From: Streptomyces sp. NBC_01485 | GTDB taxonomy: Bacteria > Actinomycetota > Actinomycetes > Streptomycetales > Streptomycetaceae | Length of the DNA: 64,000 nucleotides | Assembly: GCF_036227125.1 (NCBI RefSeq) | Contig: NZ_CP109435.1 | Coordinates: forward strand, 1,984,001 to 2,048,000 | Direction: 5' to 3' | In this document: positions 49,361 through 57,886 of the stretch, piece after piece | How the letters are laid out: each line of letters begins with the position of its first letter | Position numbering within the stretch: the first letter of the stretch is position 1 | Program-made: the position numbers and the translations under genes | Notes under the pieces: generated by a model | Seen by the model: only the letters and a program-made list of their open reading frames with translations | Told to the model about the DNA's origin: nothing | Database searches by the model: none

Positions 49361-49900
49361 GTGACCGAGCTCAAGCGGCGGCCGCTCCCCCATGACTTCC
49401 ACCCGCCCGTGCCGTCGTTCACGGTGACGAGTGAGGATGTCGCGGAGGGCGCGACGCTCAGGAGTGCTCAGGTCCACACGGAGGGGAACACCTCGCCGCA
49501 GTTGCGGTGGAAGGGGTTCCCGCCCGAGACCAAGAGTTTCGCCGTGACCTGCTACGACCCGGACGCCCCGACGGGCAGCGGGTTCTGGCACTGGGTCCTG
49601 TTCGACATCCCGGCCTCGGTGACCGAGCTGCCGGCGGGTGCGGGCAGCGGCGCGTTCAAGGGGCTGCCGGAGGGTGCCGTACAGGCGCGTAACGACTACG
49701 GCGGCAAGGATTTCGGCGGTGCCGCTCCGCCGCCGGGGGACGGGCCGCACCGGTACGTCTTCACGGTGTACGCGGTCGATCAGGAGAAGCTCGGTCCTGA
49801 CGCCGACGTCTCGCCCGCCGTCGTGGGGTTCAACCTGCGGTTCCACGCGATCGCCCGTGCTCAGCTGATCGGTGAGTACGAACATCCCACGGAGGGATGA
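49361..49900 (+). CDS. YbhB/YbcL-type phosphatidylethanolamine-binding-like protein
   Basis: GTG at 49361 follows CAGGAGGTACCCAG and gives 179 residues. Motifs [21 protein letters not shown] and [18 protein letters not shown] are those of the Raf-kinase-inhibitor/PEBP fold in bacteria. The anion-binding pocket residues (Asp-Pro-Asp-Ala-Pro and His) are present. Molecular role is unknown, although homologues bind small phosphate ligands. It is 55 bp after spo0M on the same strand. Confidence 0.93.
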   Translation: MTELKRRPLPHDFHPPVPSFTVTSEDVAEGATLRSAQVHTEGNTSPQLRWKGFPPETKSFAVTCYDPDAPTGSGFWHWVLFDIPASVTELPAGAGSGAFKGLPEGAVQARNDYGGKDFGGAAPPPGDGPHRYVFTVYAVDQEKLGPDADVSPAVVGFNLRFHAIARAQLIGEYEHPTEG

Positions 49901-50098
49901 GTCAGCTCATCGTTCATTGAACGTTTGCCCGCCCCCGGTCTTGGAAGTGATCAGGGGCGGGCATTTTGTTGCCGGGGGTCGCGGGGGTCACCTCCCGTGG
50001 AGCGGCAGATATTGCGTTGTCCATCTCGGCGTGCCCGGCCAGAGTTGGTCCCAGCCCGCCACGGGGGTGGGCCGGTGCACACAGGAGGTGGGCTGGTT

Positions 50099-50605
50099 AT
50101 GCGGGACACGCTGGTACTGAACGCGAGCTTCGAGCCGCTGTCGACGGTGACGTTGAACCGAGCCGTCGTTCTGGTGCTTCAGGACAAGGCCGTCGTCGAG
50201 CAGGCCCACCCCGAACTGCGGATGCGCGGAGCCGAGGTCGACATTCCGGCGCCGCGGGTGATCAGGCTGTGCAGGTACGTACGGGTGCCGTTCCGAAGAC
50301 AAGCTCCGTGGTCGAGGCGGGGTGTGCTGGTCAGGGACCGGCACCGGTGCGCGTACTGCGGTCGCCGGGCGACGACCGTGGACCACGTGGTGCCGCGGGC
50401 GCAGGGTGGTCAGGACTCGTGGCTGAACACGGTCGCGTCGTGCGCGGAGGACAACCACCGTAAGGCGAACCGGACTCCGGAGCAGGCGGAGATGCCGTTG
50501 CTGCGGCAGCCGTTCGAGCCGACGCCGGCGGACGCGATGCTGCTGTCGCTGGGGCAGGACGACCTGGCCGCACTGCCGGACTGGCTGACGTTGGACGCGG
50601 CGTAG
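50099..50605 (+). CDS. HNH endonuclease domain protein
   Basis: ATG at 50099 follows AGGAGG with 10-nt spacing and gives 168 residues. After a variable N-terminal half (TLVLNASFEPLSTVTLNRAVVLVLQDKAVV) comes the zinc HNH: CAYCGRRATTVDHVVPRAQGG then NTVASCAEDNHRKANRTPEQA. Cys and His residues of one ββα-metal site are all present. Single-domain HNH proteins like this are conserved in Actinobacteria, where the biological target is unknown to me. The gene ends before a strong convergent hairpin. Confidence 0.92.
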   Translation: MRDTLVLNASFEPLSTVTLNRAVVLVLQDKAVVEQAHPELRMRGAEVDIPAPRVIRLCRYVRVPFRRQAPWSRRGVLVRDRHRCAYCGRRATTVDHVVPRAQGGQDSWLNTVASCAEDNHRKANRTPEQAEMPLLRQPFEPTPADAMLLSLGQDDLAALPDWLTLDAA

Positions 50606-50620
50606 TCCACCACGCCTGTA

Positions 50621-50665
50621 CGTGACTGGGGCCCATCTCCGCTCGGGAGGTGGGCCCCAGTCACG
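50621..50665. terminator. Hairpin between the HNH gene and the SPFH gene
   Basis: Arms CGTGACTGGGGCCCATCTCC and GGAGGTGGGCCCCAGTCACG flank GCTCG with one wobble. It lies 16 bp past the HNH stop and 22 bp past the stop of the convergent SPFH gene, so it probably serves both. Confidence 0.88.
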
Positions 50666-50686
50666 TCACCAGTGTCATGTCACCGG

Positions 50687-51649
50687 TCAGTCGATCGACG
50701 GCTTCTCTCGGCGTTCGTTGCCACCGCCGTTGCCGTTACCGGAGTTGCCCGAGTTCCCGGAGTTGCCCCCGCCGAAGTTGCCGAAGTTGCCCATGCTGCC
50801 GGACAGGCCCTTGAGGGCGTCGCCGATTTCGCTGGGGACGATCCAGAGCTTGTTGGCGTCGCCCTGGGCGATCTTCGGGAGCATCTGGAGGTACTGGTAG
50901 GAGAGGAGTTTCTGGTCCGCGTCGCCGGCGTGGATCGCCTCGAAGACCGTACGCACGGCCTGGGCTTCGCCCTCGGCGCGCAGGGCGGCGGCCTTGGCCT
51001 CACCTTCGGCGCGCAGGATCTGGGACTGCTTCTCGCCCTCGGCGGTGAGGATCGCGGCCTGGCGCGTGCCTTCCGCGGTGAGGATCGCGGCGCGCTTGTC
51101 ACGGTCGGCGCGCATCTGCTTCTCCATCGAGTCCTGGATGGAGGTCGGGGGCTCGATCGCCTTCAGTTCCACACGGTTGACGCGGATGCCCCACTTGCCG
51201 GTCGCCTCGTCGAGGACGCCGCGCAGGGCCGCGTTGATCTCCTCGCGGGAGGTCAGGGTCCGCTCCAGGTCCATGCCGCCGATGATGTTGCGGAGCGTGG
51301 TGACGGTGAGCTGCTCGATCGCCTGGATGTAGCTGGCGACCTCGTAGGTCGCGGCCCGGGCGTCGGTCACCTGGTAATAGATGACCGTGTCGATGTTGAC
51401 GACCAGGTTGTCCTGGGTGATCACCGGCTGCGGCGGGAACGGGACGACCTGTTCGCGGAGGTCGATGCGGTTGCGGATGGTGTCTATGAACGGAACGACG
51501 ATGTTGAGGCCCGCGTTGAGCGTGCGCGTGTAGCGGCCGAAGCGCTCCACGATCGCGGCGCTCGCCTGCGGGATGACCTGGATCGTCTTGATGAGGGCGA
51601 TGAAGACCAACACCACCAGAATGACCAGGACGATGATGACCGGTTCCAT
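50687..51649 (-). CDS. SPFH/stomatin-like membrane protein (QmcA type)
   Basis: The protein has 320 residues. A single N-terminal helix (VIIVLVILVVLVFIALIKTI) precedes the SPFH domain: AIVERFGRYTRTLNAGLNIVVPFID. A helix-rich Ala/Glu segment with repeats (AAILTAEGTRQAAILTAEGEKQ) at about 185-240 is the coiled coil for ring assembly. The C-terminal tail (NFGNFGGGNSGNSGN) is Gly/Asn-rich and unlike the E. coli protein. It occurs with an NfeD-type protein 143 bp upstream on the same strand, the usual pair in membrane microdomain assembly. Confidence 0.94.
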   Translation of the reverse strand: MEPVIIVLVILVVLVFIALIKTIQVIPQASAAIVERFGRYTRTLNAGLNIVVPFIDTIRNRIDLREQVVPFPPQPVITQDNLVVNIDTVIYYQVTDARAATYEVASYIQAIEQLTVTTLRNIIGGMDLERTLTSREEINAALRGVLDEATGKWGIRVNRVELKAIEPPTSIQDSMEKQMRADRDKRAAILTAEGTRQAAILTAEGEKQSQILRAEGEAKAAALRAEGEAQAVRTVFEAIHAGDADQKLLSYQYLQMLPKIAQGDANKLWIVPSEIGDALKGLSGSMGNFGNFGGGNSGNSGNSGNGNGGGNERREKPSID

Positions 51650-51791
51650 CGCGGCTCCCCGTACCTTTCTCCGCCTCGGCGCTTTCGGAAGATCTTATGC
51701 CTGTTGAAGATCTTGCTGGTCGAGTCTGACAGACCGTCGTGCGGCTCGCGAGGTGTTCTGTTCACTTGTGTGGTGCGGGAGTTGTGCAAGG

Positions 51792-52223
51792 TCAGATGAC
51801 GATCGCGGTCGCTCCCTCGATGTCCACGACGTCGACTTCCTGCCCCACCTCGTAGACGCGGCCGGTGTCGAGTGCGCGCGCCGACCAGACCTCTCCGGCG
51901 AGCTTGATCCGGCCGCCGGAGCCGTCGACGCGCTCCAGCACGACGGCCTGCTTGCCCTTCAACGCGTCGATGCCGGTGGCGAGTCGGGGGCCCTGCTTGC
52001 TGTGCCGGATCGCGATGGGGCGTACGACGGCGATGAGGGCGACGGAGACGACGATGAAGACGAGCACCTGGGCGACGGCTCCGAAGCCGAGGCCCGCGAC
52101 GATCGCGGCGGCCACGGCGCCGACCGCGAACATGCCGAACTCGGGCATCGCGGTCACCACGAGCGGGATTCCGAGCGCTGCCGCGCCGACGAGCCACCAC
52201 ACCCACGCGTCGATGTCGTTCAC
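51792..52223 (-). CDS. NfeD-family membrane protein
   Basis: The 143 residues from GTG at 52223 have three to four helices (WVWWLVGAAALGIPLVV, FAVGAVAAAIVAGLGFG, VLVFIVVSVALIAVV), then an OB-fold C-terminal domain: GIDALKGKQAVVLERVDGSGGRIKLAGEVWSARAL. It lacks the N-terminal serine protease of long NfeD. NfeD proteins bind SPFH proteins, matching the gene that follows. Confidence 0.93.
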   Translation of the reverse strand: MNDIDAWVWWLVGAAALGIPLVVTAMPEFGMFAVGAVAAAIVAGLGFGAVAQVLVFIVVSVALIAVVRPIAIRHSKQGPRLATGIDALKGKQAVVLERVDGSGGRIKLAGEVWSARALDTGRVYEVGQEVDVVDIEGATAIVI

Positions 52224-52332
52224 ACGGTCATGGTAGGGCCGCAGGTCCTGTTGCGGACAGGGCGCACAGGGGCAGGACCGGGGCAGGGCCAGAACGACCG
52301 GGGGTCAGGATCGGGGCAGAAACCGGGACGGG

Positions 52333-53130
52333 TCAGGACAGCGGCAGGCCCTGGGCCGTCCAGCGGTCGCCGACCTGTTCCACGACGAGCGGGAGGCCGA
52401 AGCAGAGGGAGAGGTTGCGGGAGCTGAGTTCCAGCTCGACCGGGCCAGCGGCGAGGATCTTGCCCTGGCGGATCATGAGGACGTGGGTGAAGCCGGGGGC
52501 GATCTCCTCGACGTGGTGCGTGACCATGATCATCGAGGGGGCGATGGGGTCGCGGGCGAGCCGGCCGAGTCGGCGTACGAGGTCCTCGCGGCCGCCGAGG
52601 TCGAGGCCGGCGGCGGGCTCGTCGAGGAGCAGCAGCTCGGGGTCGGTCATCAGGGCGCGGGCGATGAGGACGCGCTTGCGTTCGCCCTCGGAGAGGGTGC
52701 CGAACCTGCGCTCCAGGTAGTCGCTCATGCCGAGGCGGTCGAGGAAGGCGCGGGCGCGCTGCTCGTCGACGTCCTCGTACTCCTCCTGCCAGCCGGCCGT
52801 CATGCCGTAGGCGGCGGTGAGGACGGTCTGCAGGACGGTCTGGCGCTTGGGGAGCTTGTCGGCCAGGGCGATGCCGGCCATGCCGACGCGCGGGCGCAGC
52901 TCGAAGACGTCGGTGCCGGGCTTGCCGAGGGTCTCGCCGAGGACGGAGACGGTGCCGGCGCTGGGGAAGAGGTAGGTGGAGGCGATGTTCAGGAGGGTCG
53001 TCTTGCCGGCCCCGTTGGGACCGAGGATGACCCAGCGCTCGCCCTCCTTGACCGACCAGGAGACCTGGTCCACGAGAGCCCGGCCCTCACGGACCACGGT
53101 TACGTCCTGAAGCTCCAGAACATCGCTCAT
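52333..53130 (-). CDS. ABC transporter ATP-binding protein, stand-alone
   Basis: The 265 residues include Walker A GPNGAGKTTLL, the signature LSEGERKRVLIAR, and Walker B ELLLLDEPAAGLDL. The variation LSEGE for LSGGQ is typical of ABC proteins that are not importers. No permease gene is adjacent, as the neighbours are NfeD and a divergent Streptomyces gene. It may work alone, e.g. in molybdate-type or translation-related roles. I cannot tell which. Confidence 0.9.
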   Translation of the reverse strand: MSDVLELQDVTVVREGRALVDQVSWSVKEGERWVILGPNGAGKTTLLNIASTYLFPSAGTVSVLGETLGKPGTDVFELRPRVGMAGIALADKLPKRQTVLQTVLTAAYGMTAGWQEEYEDVDEQRARAFLDRLGMSDYLERRFGTLSEGERKRVLIARALMTDPELLLLDEPAAGLDLGGREDLVRRLGRLARDPIAPSMIMVTHHVEEIAPGFTHVLMIRQGKILAAGPVELELSSRNLSLCFGLPLVVEQVGDRWTAQGLPLS

Positions 53131-53283
53131 GAGCGCGTTGTCTCCCCTTGCAGTGTGGCCGGTCGGTTGTCGCGGACGCCTGTGGCTCGGACCGCCGCGC
53201 GTAGGTGGGCGCGGCCCCCTCGGGAAAATCTACGCCACCGGTCGGGCGGACCGTTCCATCGGTCCGGTCCTTAGGCTGGGGGC

Positions 53284-54072
53284 ATGTTCTCGGAACCGCG
53301 CTCTGGTCGCCTTGCCGCTTGGGGAAATGCCCTGTTGGCCGGATTTGTATCGCCGGACGACGCCGTCGTCGCCATCGTCGGCGAGGACGCCGTGCACCGG
53401 GTGGAGGGGCTGCCCGGTGAGTCGGCGCCCGTCGGGCTCACGCTCGCGCTGGGGCGGCTGCGGGCGCTCGGGGTGAGCGGGATGCGGGTGGCGCTGCCCG
53501 CTCCCGGGCATCCGCTGGGGCTGAGCGGGCCGCCCGAGTTCAACGCGCGTGCGTTGGAGGCGGAGGAGGCGGTGGTCGGTTACGGCGCCGGGTACGGGCT
53601 GGTGCCCGAGGTGTACGAGGCGGGACCCGACGGTGATGTGCACGTCGAGGTCGTGTGGCACTGCCTGCCGGTGCGGGAGGCGCCGCCGGCCGATGTGCCG
53701 TCGCTGGGCGAGGCGGAGCGGGAGCTGGCGGAGGCGCTGCGGGATGCCACGGTGGTGTTGTCGCGGCTGGACCTGGCGGGGTCGGGGCCGGTGGCGGAGG
53801 CGGCGATCGACGCGTACCGGGCGCGGGCCGACCGGGGGCGGGAGGTGCTGGCGCCGGGGTATCCGCCTCGGGCGGTGCGGGTGTTGGAGATGGCGCGGCG
53901 GGTGGGGTTGCTGGTGTCGCTGGCGTACGAGAACGGGCCGGGTGGGGCGGTGAGTTCGGCTGAGATGGCGGTGCGGGCGGAGGCGTTGCGGCCGGTTGAG
54001 CGGACGGCTCGGCGGGCGCAGGTCGCTGCGTACAACTCCGTTGTGGAGGCGCGGGAGCGGGGGGTGCGGTGA
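53284..54072 (+). CDS. Conserved Streptomyces protein of unknown function
   Basis: The 262 residues from ATG at 53284 (MFSEPRSGRLAAWGNALLAGFVSPDDAVVAIVGEDAVHRV...) have an ordered alpha/beta feel with a nearly complete lack of Cys and a C-terminal helical half (ELAEALRDATVVLSRLDLAGSG, RVLEMARRVGLLVSLAYEN). It has no signal peptide or membrane helix. It is divergent from the ABC gene across 153 bp. I do not recognise the family. A family B repeat follows its stop. Confidence 0.8.
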   Translation: MFSEPRSGRLAAWGNALLAGFVSPDDAVVAIVGEDAVHRVEGLPGESAPVGLTLALGRLRALGVSGMRVALPAPGHPLGLSGPPEFNARALEAEEAVVGYGAGYGLVPEVYEAGPDGDVHVEVVWHCLPVREAPPADVPSLGEAERELAEALRDATVVLSRLDLAGSGPVAEAAIDAYRARADRGREVLAPGYPPRAVRVLEMARRVGLLVSLAYENGPGGAVSSAEMAVRAEALRPVERTARRAQVAAYNSVVEARERGVR

Positions 54073-54109
54073 GGGTGGGTTTCTGGTCGGCGTCTGCTGG
54101 TGTGAGCGG

Positions 54110-54227
54110 TGCTGGGGGCTGCCGCCCCCAGGCCCCCGCTATCGGCCCTTGAGGGCCTCGTCCTCAAACGCCGGACAGGCTGAGTTGTCCTGACCGGTGC
54201 CTCGTCCTCAAACGCCGGACGGGCTGA
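54110..54227 (-). repeat. Dispersed intergenic repeat family B, copy 2 (inverted, with a duplicated 28-bp end)
   Basis: On the minus strand it reads GAGGACGAGGCCC, AGGGCCGATAGCGGGGGCC and TGGGGGCGGCAGCCCCCAGC, matching the copy at 5175-5262. One end is duplicated: CCTCGTCCTCAAACGCCGGA then C[A/G]GGCTGA at 54156-54183 and again at 54200-54227. It lies between a rightward gene and a leftward chaplin, so it can end both. Confidence 0.75.
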
Positions 54228-54288
54228 CACAGCAGGGCCCACGCGTCGTCGTCGACGTGTGGGCCCTGCTTGCGCTTCGGCGGTGAGG

Positions 54289-54528
54289 TCAGTGGTTGAC
54301 GCCCGTGTTGCCGAAGGCCGGGTTCAGCAGGGCGATGAGGTTGGCGGTGTTGCCGACCACGTTGACGGGGACGTTGACCGGGACCTGGACGGTGTTGCCC
54401 GAGCCGACGCCCGGCGACTTCACGGCCGCGCCTTCCGCGCCCGCGTCTGCGACGGCCGCACCGGCCGAGGCGCCTGCGGCGATACCGGCGACGGTGAGGG
54501 CCACGGCGGCCTTCCTGGCGATGTTCAT
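54289..54528 (-). CDS. Short chaplin, no cysteines (ChpE-like paralogue)
   Basis: The 79 residues from ATG at 54528 follow GGAGGAAC. A signal peptide (MNIARKAAVALTVAGIAAGA...AVADA) precedes one chaplin domain: SPGVGSGNTVQVPVNVPVNVV, GNTANLIALLNPAFGNTGVNH. Chaplins are surface-active, amyloid-forming proteins that make aerial hyphae hydrophobic. Unlike most short chaplins it lacks the two cysteines, as ChpE does. It is 206 bp downstream of a chpE gene on the same strand, so the two look like a tandem pair. Confidence 0.92.
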   Translation of the reverse strand: MNIARKAAVALTVAGIAAGASAGAAVADAGAEGAAVKSPGVGSGNTVQVPVNVPVNVVGNTANLIALLNPAFGNTGVNH

Positions 54529-54734
54529 GGGTTGCGTTCCTCCTGCGGTTGCGTGTCCGACCCGGCCGCGGGTCGTGCGCTGCCCAACGTGGAGGCCGTC
54601 CGCGACGGTGCGGGGAGTGAGCGCAACAGAGCTCGTTCGGATCATTGGAGCGACAAGCAGACCGGCCTCCCCGGTGGGGGCCGGGGAGGCCGGAGGTCAC
54701 TGCGGGTCCGGACGGGACCTCAGCGGTCGGGACC

Positions 54735-54980
54735 TCAGTGGTTGAGACCCAGGTTGCCGAAGGCCGGGTTCAGCGCGCCGATGACGTTCACGCTGTTGCC
54801 GACGACGTTGACCGGGACGTGGACCGGGGCCTGGACGAGGTTGCCCGAGACGACGCCCGGCGAGCCCTTGGCCTCGCCGAGGGCGGTGGCGCCGTCGGTG
54901 GCGGAGGCCATGCCGGCACCCGCGGCCATCAGCCCGCCGGCCACCATCGTCACGGCCGCTGCCTTCTTCAGGTTCTTCAC
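54735..54980 (-). CDS. chpE: Chaplin ChpE
   Basis: The 81 residues from GTG at 54980 (AGGAGGGG upstream) match ChpE from memory: MKNLKKAAAVTMVAGGLMAA is the signal peptide, then GSPGVVSGNLVQAPVHVP and VNVIGALNPAFGNLGLNH. ChpE is the constitutive, Cys-less short chaplin needed for aerial growth. Differences from its neighbour are mainly in the signal and linker. A sensor kinase/regulator pair follows 154 bp upstream on the same strand. Confidence 0.93.
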   Translation of the reverse strand: MKNLKKAAAVTMVAGGLMAAGAGMASATDGATALGEAKGSPGVVSGNLVQAPVHVPVNVVGNSVNVIGALNPAFGNLGLNH

Positions 54981-55134
54981 TTCTGACCCCTCCTAGCGAT
55001 TGCCGCGGCAATCGCCGCGGCACGCACTGGAGAACGCCGGAGAGCGGCGAAGGATGCGCCATCCGGGGGACATTCCCACGACGGTATGAATCTCGGATCG
55101 GAAGTTAACCTTCCATGTTGCCGGCCGGTCCGTG

Positions 55135-55776
55135 TCAGTCGGCCATGCCATGGCGTACGGCCCACAGCGCGGCCTGGGTGCGGTCCGCGAGGTCGAGCTT
55201 CATCAGGATGTTCGAGACGTGTGTCTTGACCGTCTTCTCGGAGAGGACCAGGGCGCGGGCGATCTCGCGGTTGGAGCGGCCGTCCGTGATCAGGCCGAGC
55301 ACCTCGCGCTCCCGTTCGGTGAGCGAACCGCCTCTCCCCTGGCCCGAGTTGGCCTCGTCCTGGGAGAGGAGCGCGCCGGCGACCTCCGGCTGGAGCAGGA
55401 TGTGGCCGGCGTGGACCGAGCGGATGGCGCCGGCGAGGGCGTCGGGGTCCACGTCCTTGTAGACGTACCCGGCGGCGCCCGCGCGCAGGGCCGGGACGAC
55501 CGTGCGCTGTTCGGTGAAGCTGGTGACGATCAGCACGCGTGCGGGGTTGTCGAGTTCGCGGAGTCTGCGGAGGGCCTCGACGCCGTCCATGCCGGGCATC
55601 TTGACGTCCATCAGGACGACGTCGGGCTTCAGCTCCTCGGCGCGGGCGACTCCTTCGGCGCCGTCGGCGGCCTCGCCGACGACCTCTATGTCGTCCTGCA
55701 CTTCGAGGAAGGTGCGCAGGCCCCGGCGGACGACCTGGTGGTCGTCGACGAGCAGCACCTTGATCGGGTCAGCCAC
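55135..55776 (-). CDS. NarL/LuxR-type response regulator
   Basis: The 213 residues from GTG at 55776 overlap the kinase gene by 8 bases. The receiver domain has D11-D12, phospho-acceptor D57 in VVLMDVKMPGMDG, and K at KDVDPDA. The C-terminal HTH reads LTEREREVLGLITDGRSNREIARAL then SEKTVKTHVSNILMKL. It should be phosphorylated by the coupled GAF histidine kinase and bind DNA. Targets are unknown. The pair lies beside chaplin genes, so a link to surface development is possible, not shown. Confidence 0.95.
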   Translation of the reverse strand: MADPIKVLLVDDHQVVRRGLRTFLEVQDDIEVVGEAADGAEGVARAEELKPDVVLMDVKMPGMDGVEALRRLRELDNPARVLIVTSFTEQRTVVPALRAGAAGYVYKDVDPDALAGAIRSVHAGHILLQPEVAGALLSQDEANSGQGRGGSLTEREREVLGLITDGRSNREIARALVLSEKTVKTHVSNILMKLDLADRTQAALWAVRHGMAD

Positions 55777-56947
55777 CGGGAGCCTCCAGCTCGATCGTGG
55801 TGCCCTTGCCGGGCGCCGAGTGCACCGTGAGCGTGCCGCCGATCCCGCTCGCGCGGTCCCGCATCGACACCAGGCCCAGGTGGCGGCCGGCCCGGCGGAC
55901 CGTCGTCGGGTCGAAGCCGGCGCCGTCGTCCGAGACGCGCAGGACCGTGTCCTGGCCGCGCTTGCGGAGGGTGACCTCGACCCGCTCGGCGCCGGAGTGG
56001 CGCAGCGCGTTGTGCAGGGCCTCCTGGGCGACCCGCAGCAGGGCCTCCTCCTGGGCGGCGGGCAGGGCGCGGACGCCGTGGCTCGTGAAGGTCACGCGCG
56101 CGGCGTGAGCGCGGTCGAGGACCTGGATGTGGGTGCGGAGGGTGGCCACGAGGCCGTCCTCGTCGAGGGCGGCGGGCCGCAACTCCACTACTGCGGCGCG
56201 CAGTTCGTCGGCCGCCTCGGCGGCGAGGGCGGCGACCTGCTGCAACTCGCCCTTCGCGCGGGAGGGGTCGCGGTCGACGAGGGCGGCGGCGGCCTGGGCC
56301 GTGAGGCGCAGGGAGAACAGCTTCTGGCTGACCGCGTCGTGCAACTCGTGGGCCAGCCGCGAGCGTTCCTCGGCGATGGTCAGTTCGCGGCTGCGCTCGT
56401 ACAGGCGGGCGTTGGTGAGGGCTATCGCCGCGTGCTGGGCGAGGATCGAGAGCAGTTCCTCGTCGTCCTCGGTGAAGCCGCAACTGCCGTCGGGCTTGGG
56501 GCACGGGGGGTGTGGGGGGTTTCCCCCCACAGGACGCAGCTTGTTCGCGAGGAAGAGGGCGCCGATGACCTCGTCGCCGTCGCGGATGGGCAGGCCCAGG
56601 AAGTCGGACATCTCGGGGTGGGCGGACGGCCAGCCCTCGAAGCGGGCGTCCTTGCGGACGTCGGCGAGGCGCTCGGGCCGGGCCTCGTGCAGCATCGCCG
56701 CCAGGATGCCGTGCTGGCGGGGCAGGGGGCCGATGGCCTTCCACTGCTTGTCGCTGATGCCGTCGACGACGAACTGGGCGAACCCGCCGTGATCGTCGGG
56801 GACGCCGAGGGCGGCGTACCGCGCGTTCAGCAGTTCACGGGCGGAGGCGACGATCGTCTTGAGGACGTCGCGCACCTCCAGGTGCCTGCTCATGGCCAGC
56901 AGCGCGGAACTCACCGCGGCGAGGCCGGACCGGGGGCCTTGGTTCAT
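55769..56947 (-). CDS. GAF-domain sensor histidine kinase (HisKA_3 type)
   Basis: The 392 residues from ATG at 56947 start MNQGPRSGLAAVSSALLAMS. A GAF domain spans about 35-180. It contains an unusual Pro/Cys-rich insertion at 139-156 (VGGNPPHPPCPKPDGSCG). The dimerisation motif EERSRLAHELHDAVSQKLFSL carries phospho-His203, and the ATP-binding domain ends with VSDDGAGFDP and GHLGLVSMRDRASGIGG. It has no membrane helix, so it senses a cytoplasmic signal. The stop overlaps the response-regulator start. The ribosome site (GAGG) is close to the start, so the start is less certain. Confidence 0.92.
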   Translation of the reverse strand: MNQGPRSGLAAVSSALLAMSRHLEVRDVLKTIVASARELLNARYAALGVPDDHGGFAQFVVDGISDKQWKAIGPLPRQHGILAAMLHEARPERLADVRKDARFEGWPSAHPEMSDFLGLPIRDGDEVIGALFLANKLRPVGGNPPHPPCPKPDGSCGFTEDDEELLSILAQHAAIALTNARLYERSRELTIAEERSRLAHELHDAVSQKLFSLRLTAQAAAALVDRDPSRAKGELQQVAALAAEAADELRAAVVELRPAALDEDGLVATLRTHIQVLDRAHAARVTFTSHGVRALPAAQEEALLRVAQEALHNALRHSGAERVEVTLRKRGQDTVLRVSDDGAGFDPTTVRRAGRHLGLVSMRDRASGIGGTLTVHSAPGKGTTIELEAPGG

Positions 56948-57187
56948 GTCCTCACGATACCGGCGGGGTGTGACACCGCGGATCGGTCCTGTGACACCGC
57001 GACCTGGGACGGGAGACCTAGGGCTGAGGTCCCGGGGTGCGGGGGTCCAGGGCTCGGGGAGCGGGTGTGCGGGCGTACGCCGAAGGTCCTGCGCGGTTGC
57101 GTCCCGGGTCCGAGGCGGGGGTGGGGGGCCGGTTCCTACGTTGGGGTCGTCGCCGAGTGGCGGCGGTCTGACGAGGGGACGGTTGTC

Positions 57188-57886
57188 ATGCCGGTAGCGA
57201 TCATCACGGGAGCGTCGAAGGGGCTGGGGCGAGCGCTGGCCCGGGCGCTGGCCGCGCGGGGGTGGGATCTGGTGCTCGACGCCAGGACGCCGGAGGTGCT
57301 GAAGGCCACAGCGGCGGCCGTGGCGTCGTACGGGAACCGGGTCGAGGCCCGCGCGGGGGATGTCACGGATCCGGGGCACCGGGCCGAGCTGGTGGCTGCC
57401 GCCCGGCAGCTCGGGGGCTGCGACCTGCTGGTGAACAACGCGAGCGCGCTGGGGGCCGAGCCGCTGGTGCGGCTGGCGGAGCTGCCGCTGGACGGGCTGC
57501 GGCGGGCGCTGGAGGTGAACGTCGTGGCGGCGCTGGGGCTGGTCCAGGAGGCGCTGCCGCTGCTGCGCGGGGCGCGGGCGGGCGCGGTGATCACCGTCAG
57601 TTCGGACGCGGCCGCCGAGGCGTACGGGACGTGGGGCGGTTACGGGGCGTCCAAGGCGGCCCTGGACCGGCTCGCGGCGGTGCTCGGCGTGGAGGAGCCG
57701 GGGCTGCGGGTGTGGGCGGTGGACCCCGGGGACATGGCCACGGACCTGTACGCGGCGGCCGTACCGGACGACGACGAGCCGCGGCCCGGGCCGGACAGTG
57801 TGGCGCCGGCTTTTCTGCGGCTGCTGGACGAGCGGCCGGCGAGCGGGCGGTACGGGGCTCAGGCGCTGCTGGAGGGAGGGCGATGA
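57188..57886 (+). CDS. Short-chain dehydrogenase/reductase
   Basis: The 232 residues from ATG at 57188 have the Rossmann motif TGASKGLGRALA near residue 8, NNAS in the NAG position, a catalytic Ser in VITVSSDAA, and YGASK with catalytic Tyr and Lys. The class is an NAD(P)-dependent oxidoreductase. Substrate is unknown. Its stop overlaps the queA start (ATGA), so both are made together. Confidence 0.93.
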   Translation: MPVAIITGASKGLGRALARALAARGWDLVLDARTPEVLKATAAAVASYGNRVEARAGDVTDPGHRAELVAAARQLGGCDLLVNNASALGAEPLVRLAELPLDGLRRALEVNVVAALGLVQEALPLLRGARAGAVITVSSDAAAEAYGTWGGYGASKAALDRLAAVLGVEEPGLRVWAVDPGDMATDLYAAAVPDDDEPRPGPDSVAPAFLRLLDERPASGRYGAQALLEGGR

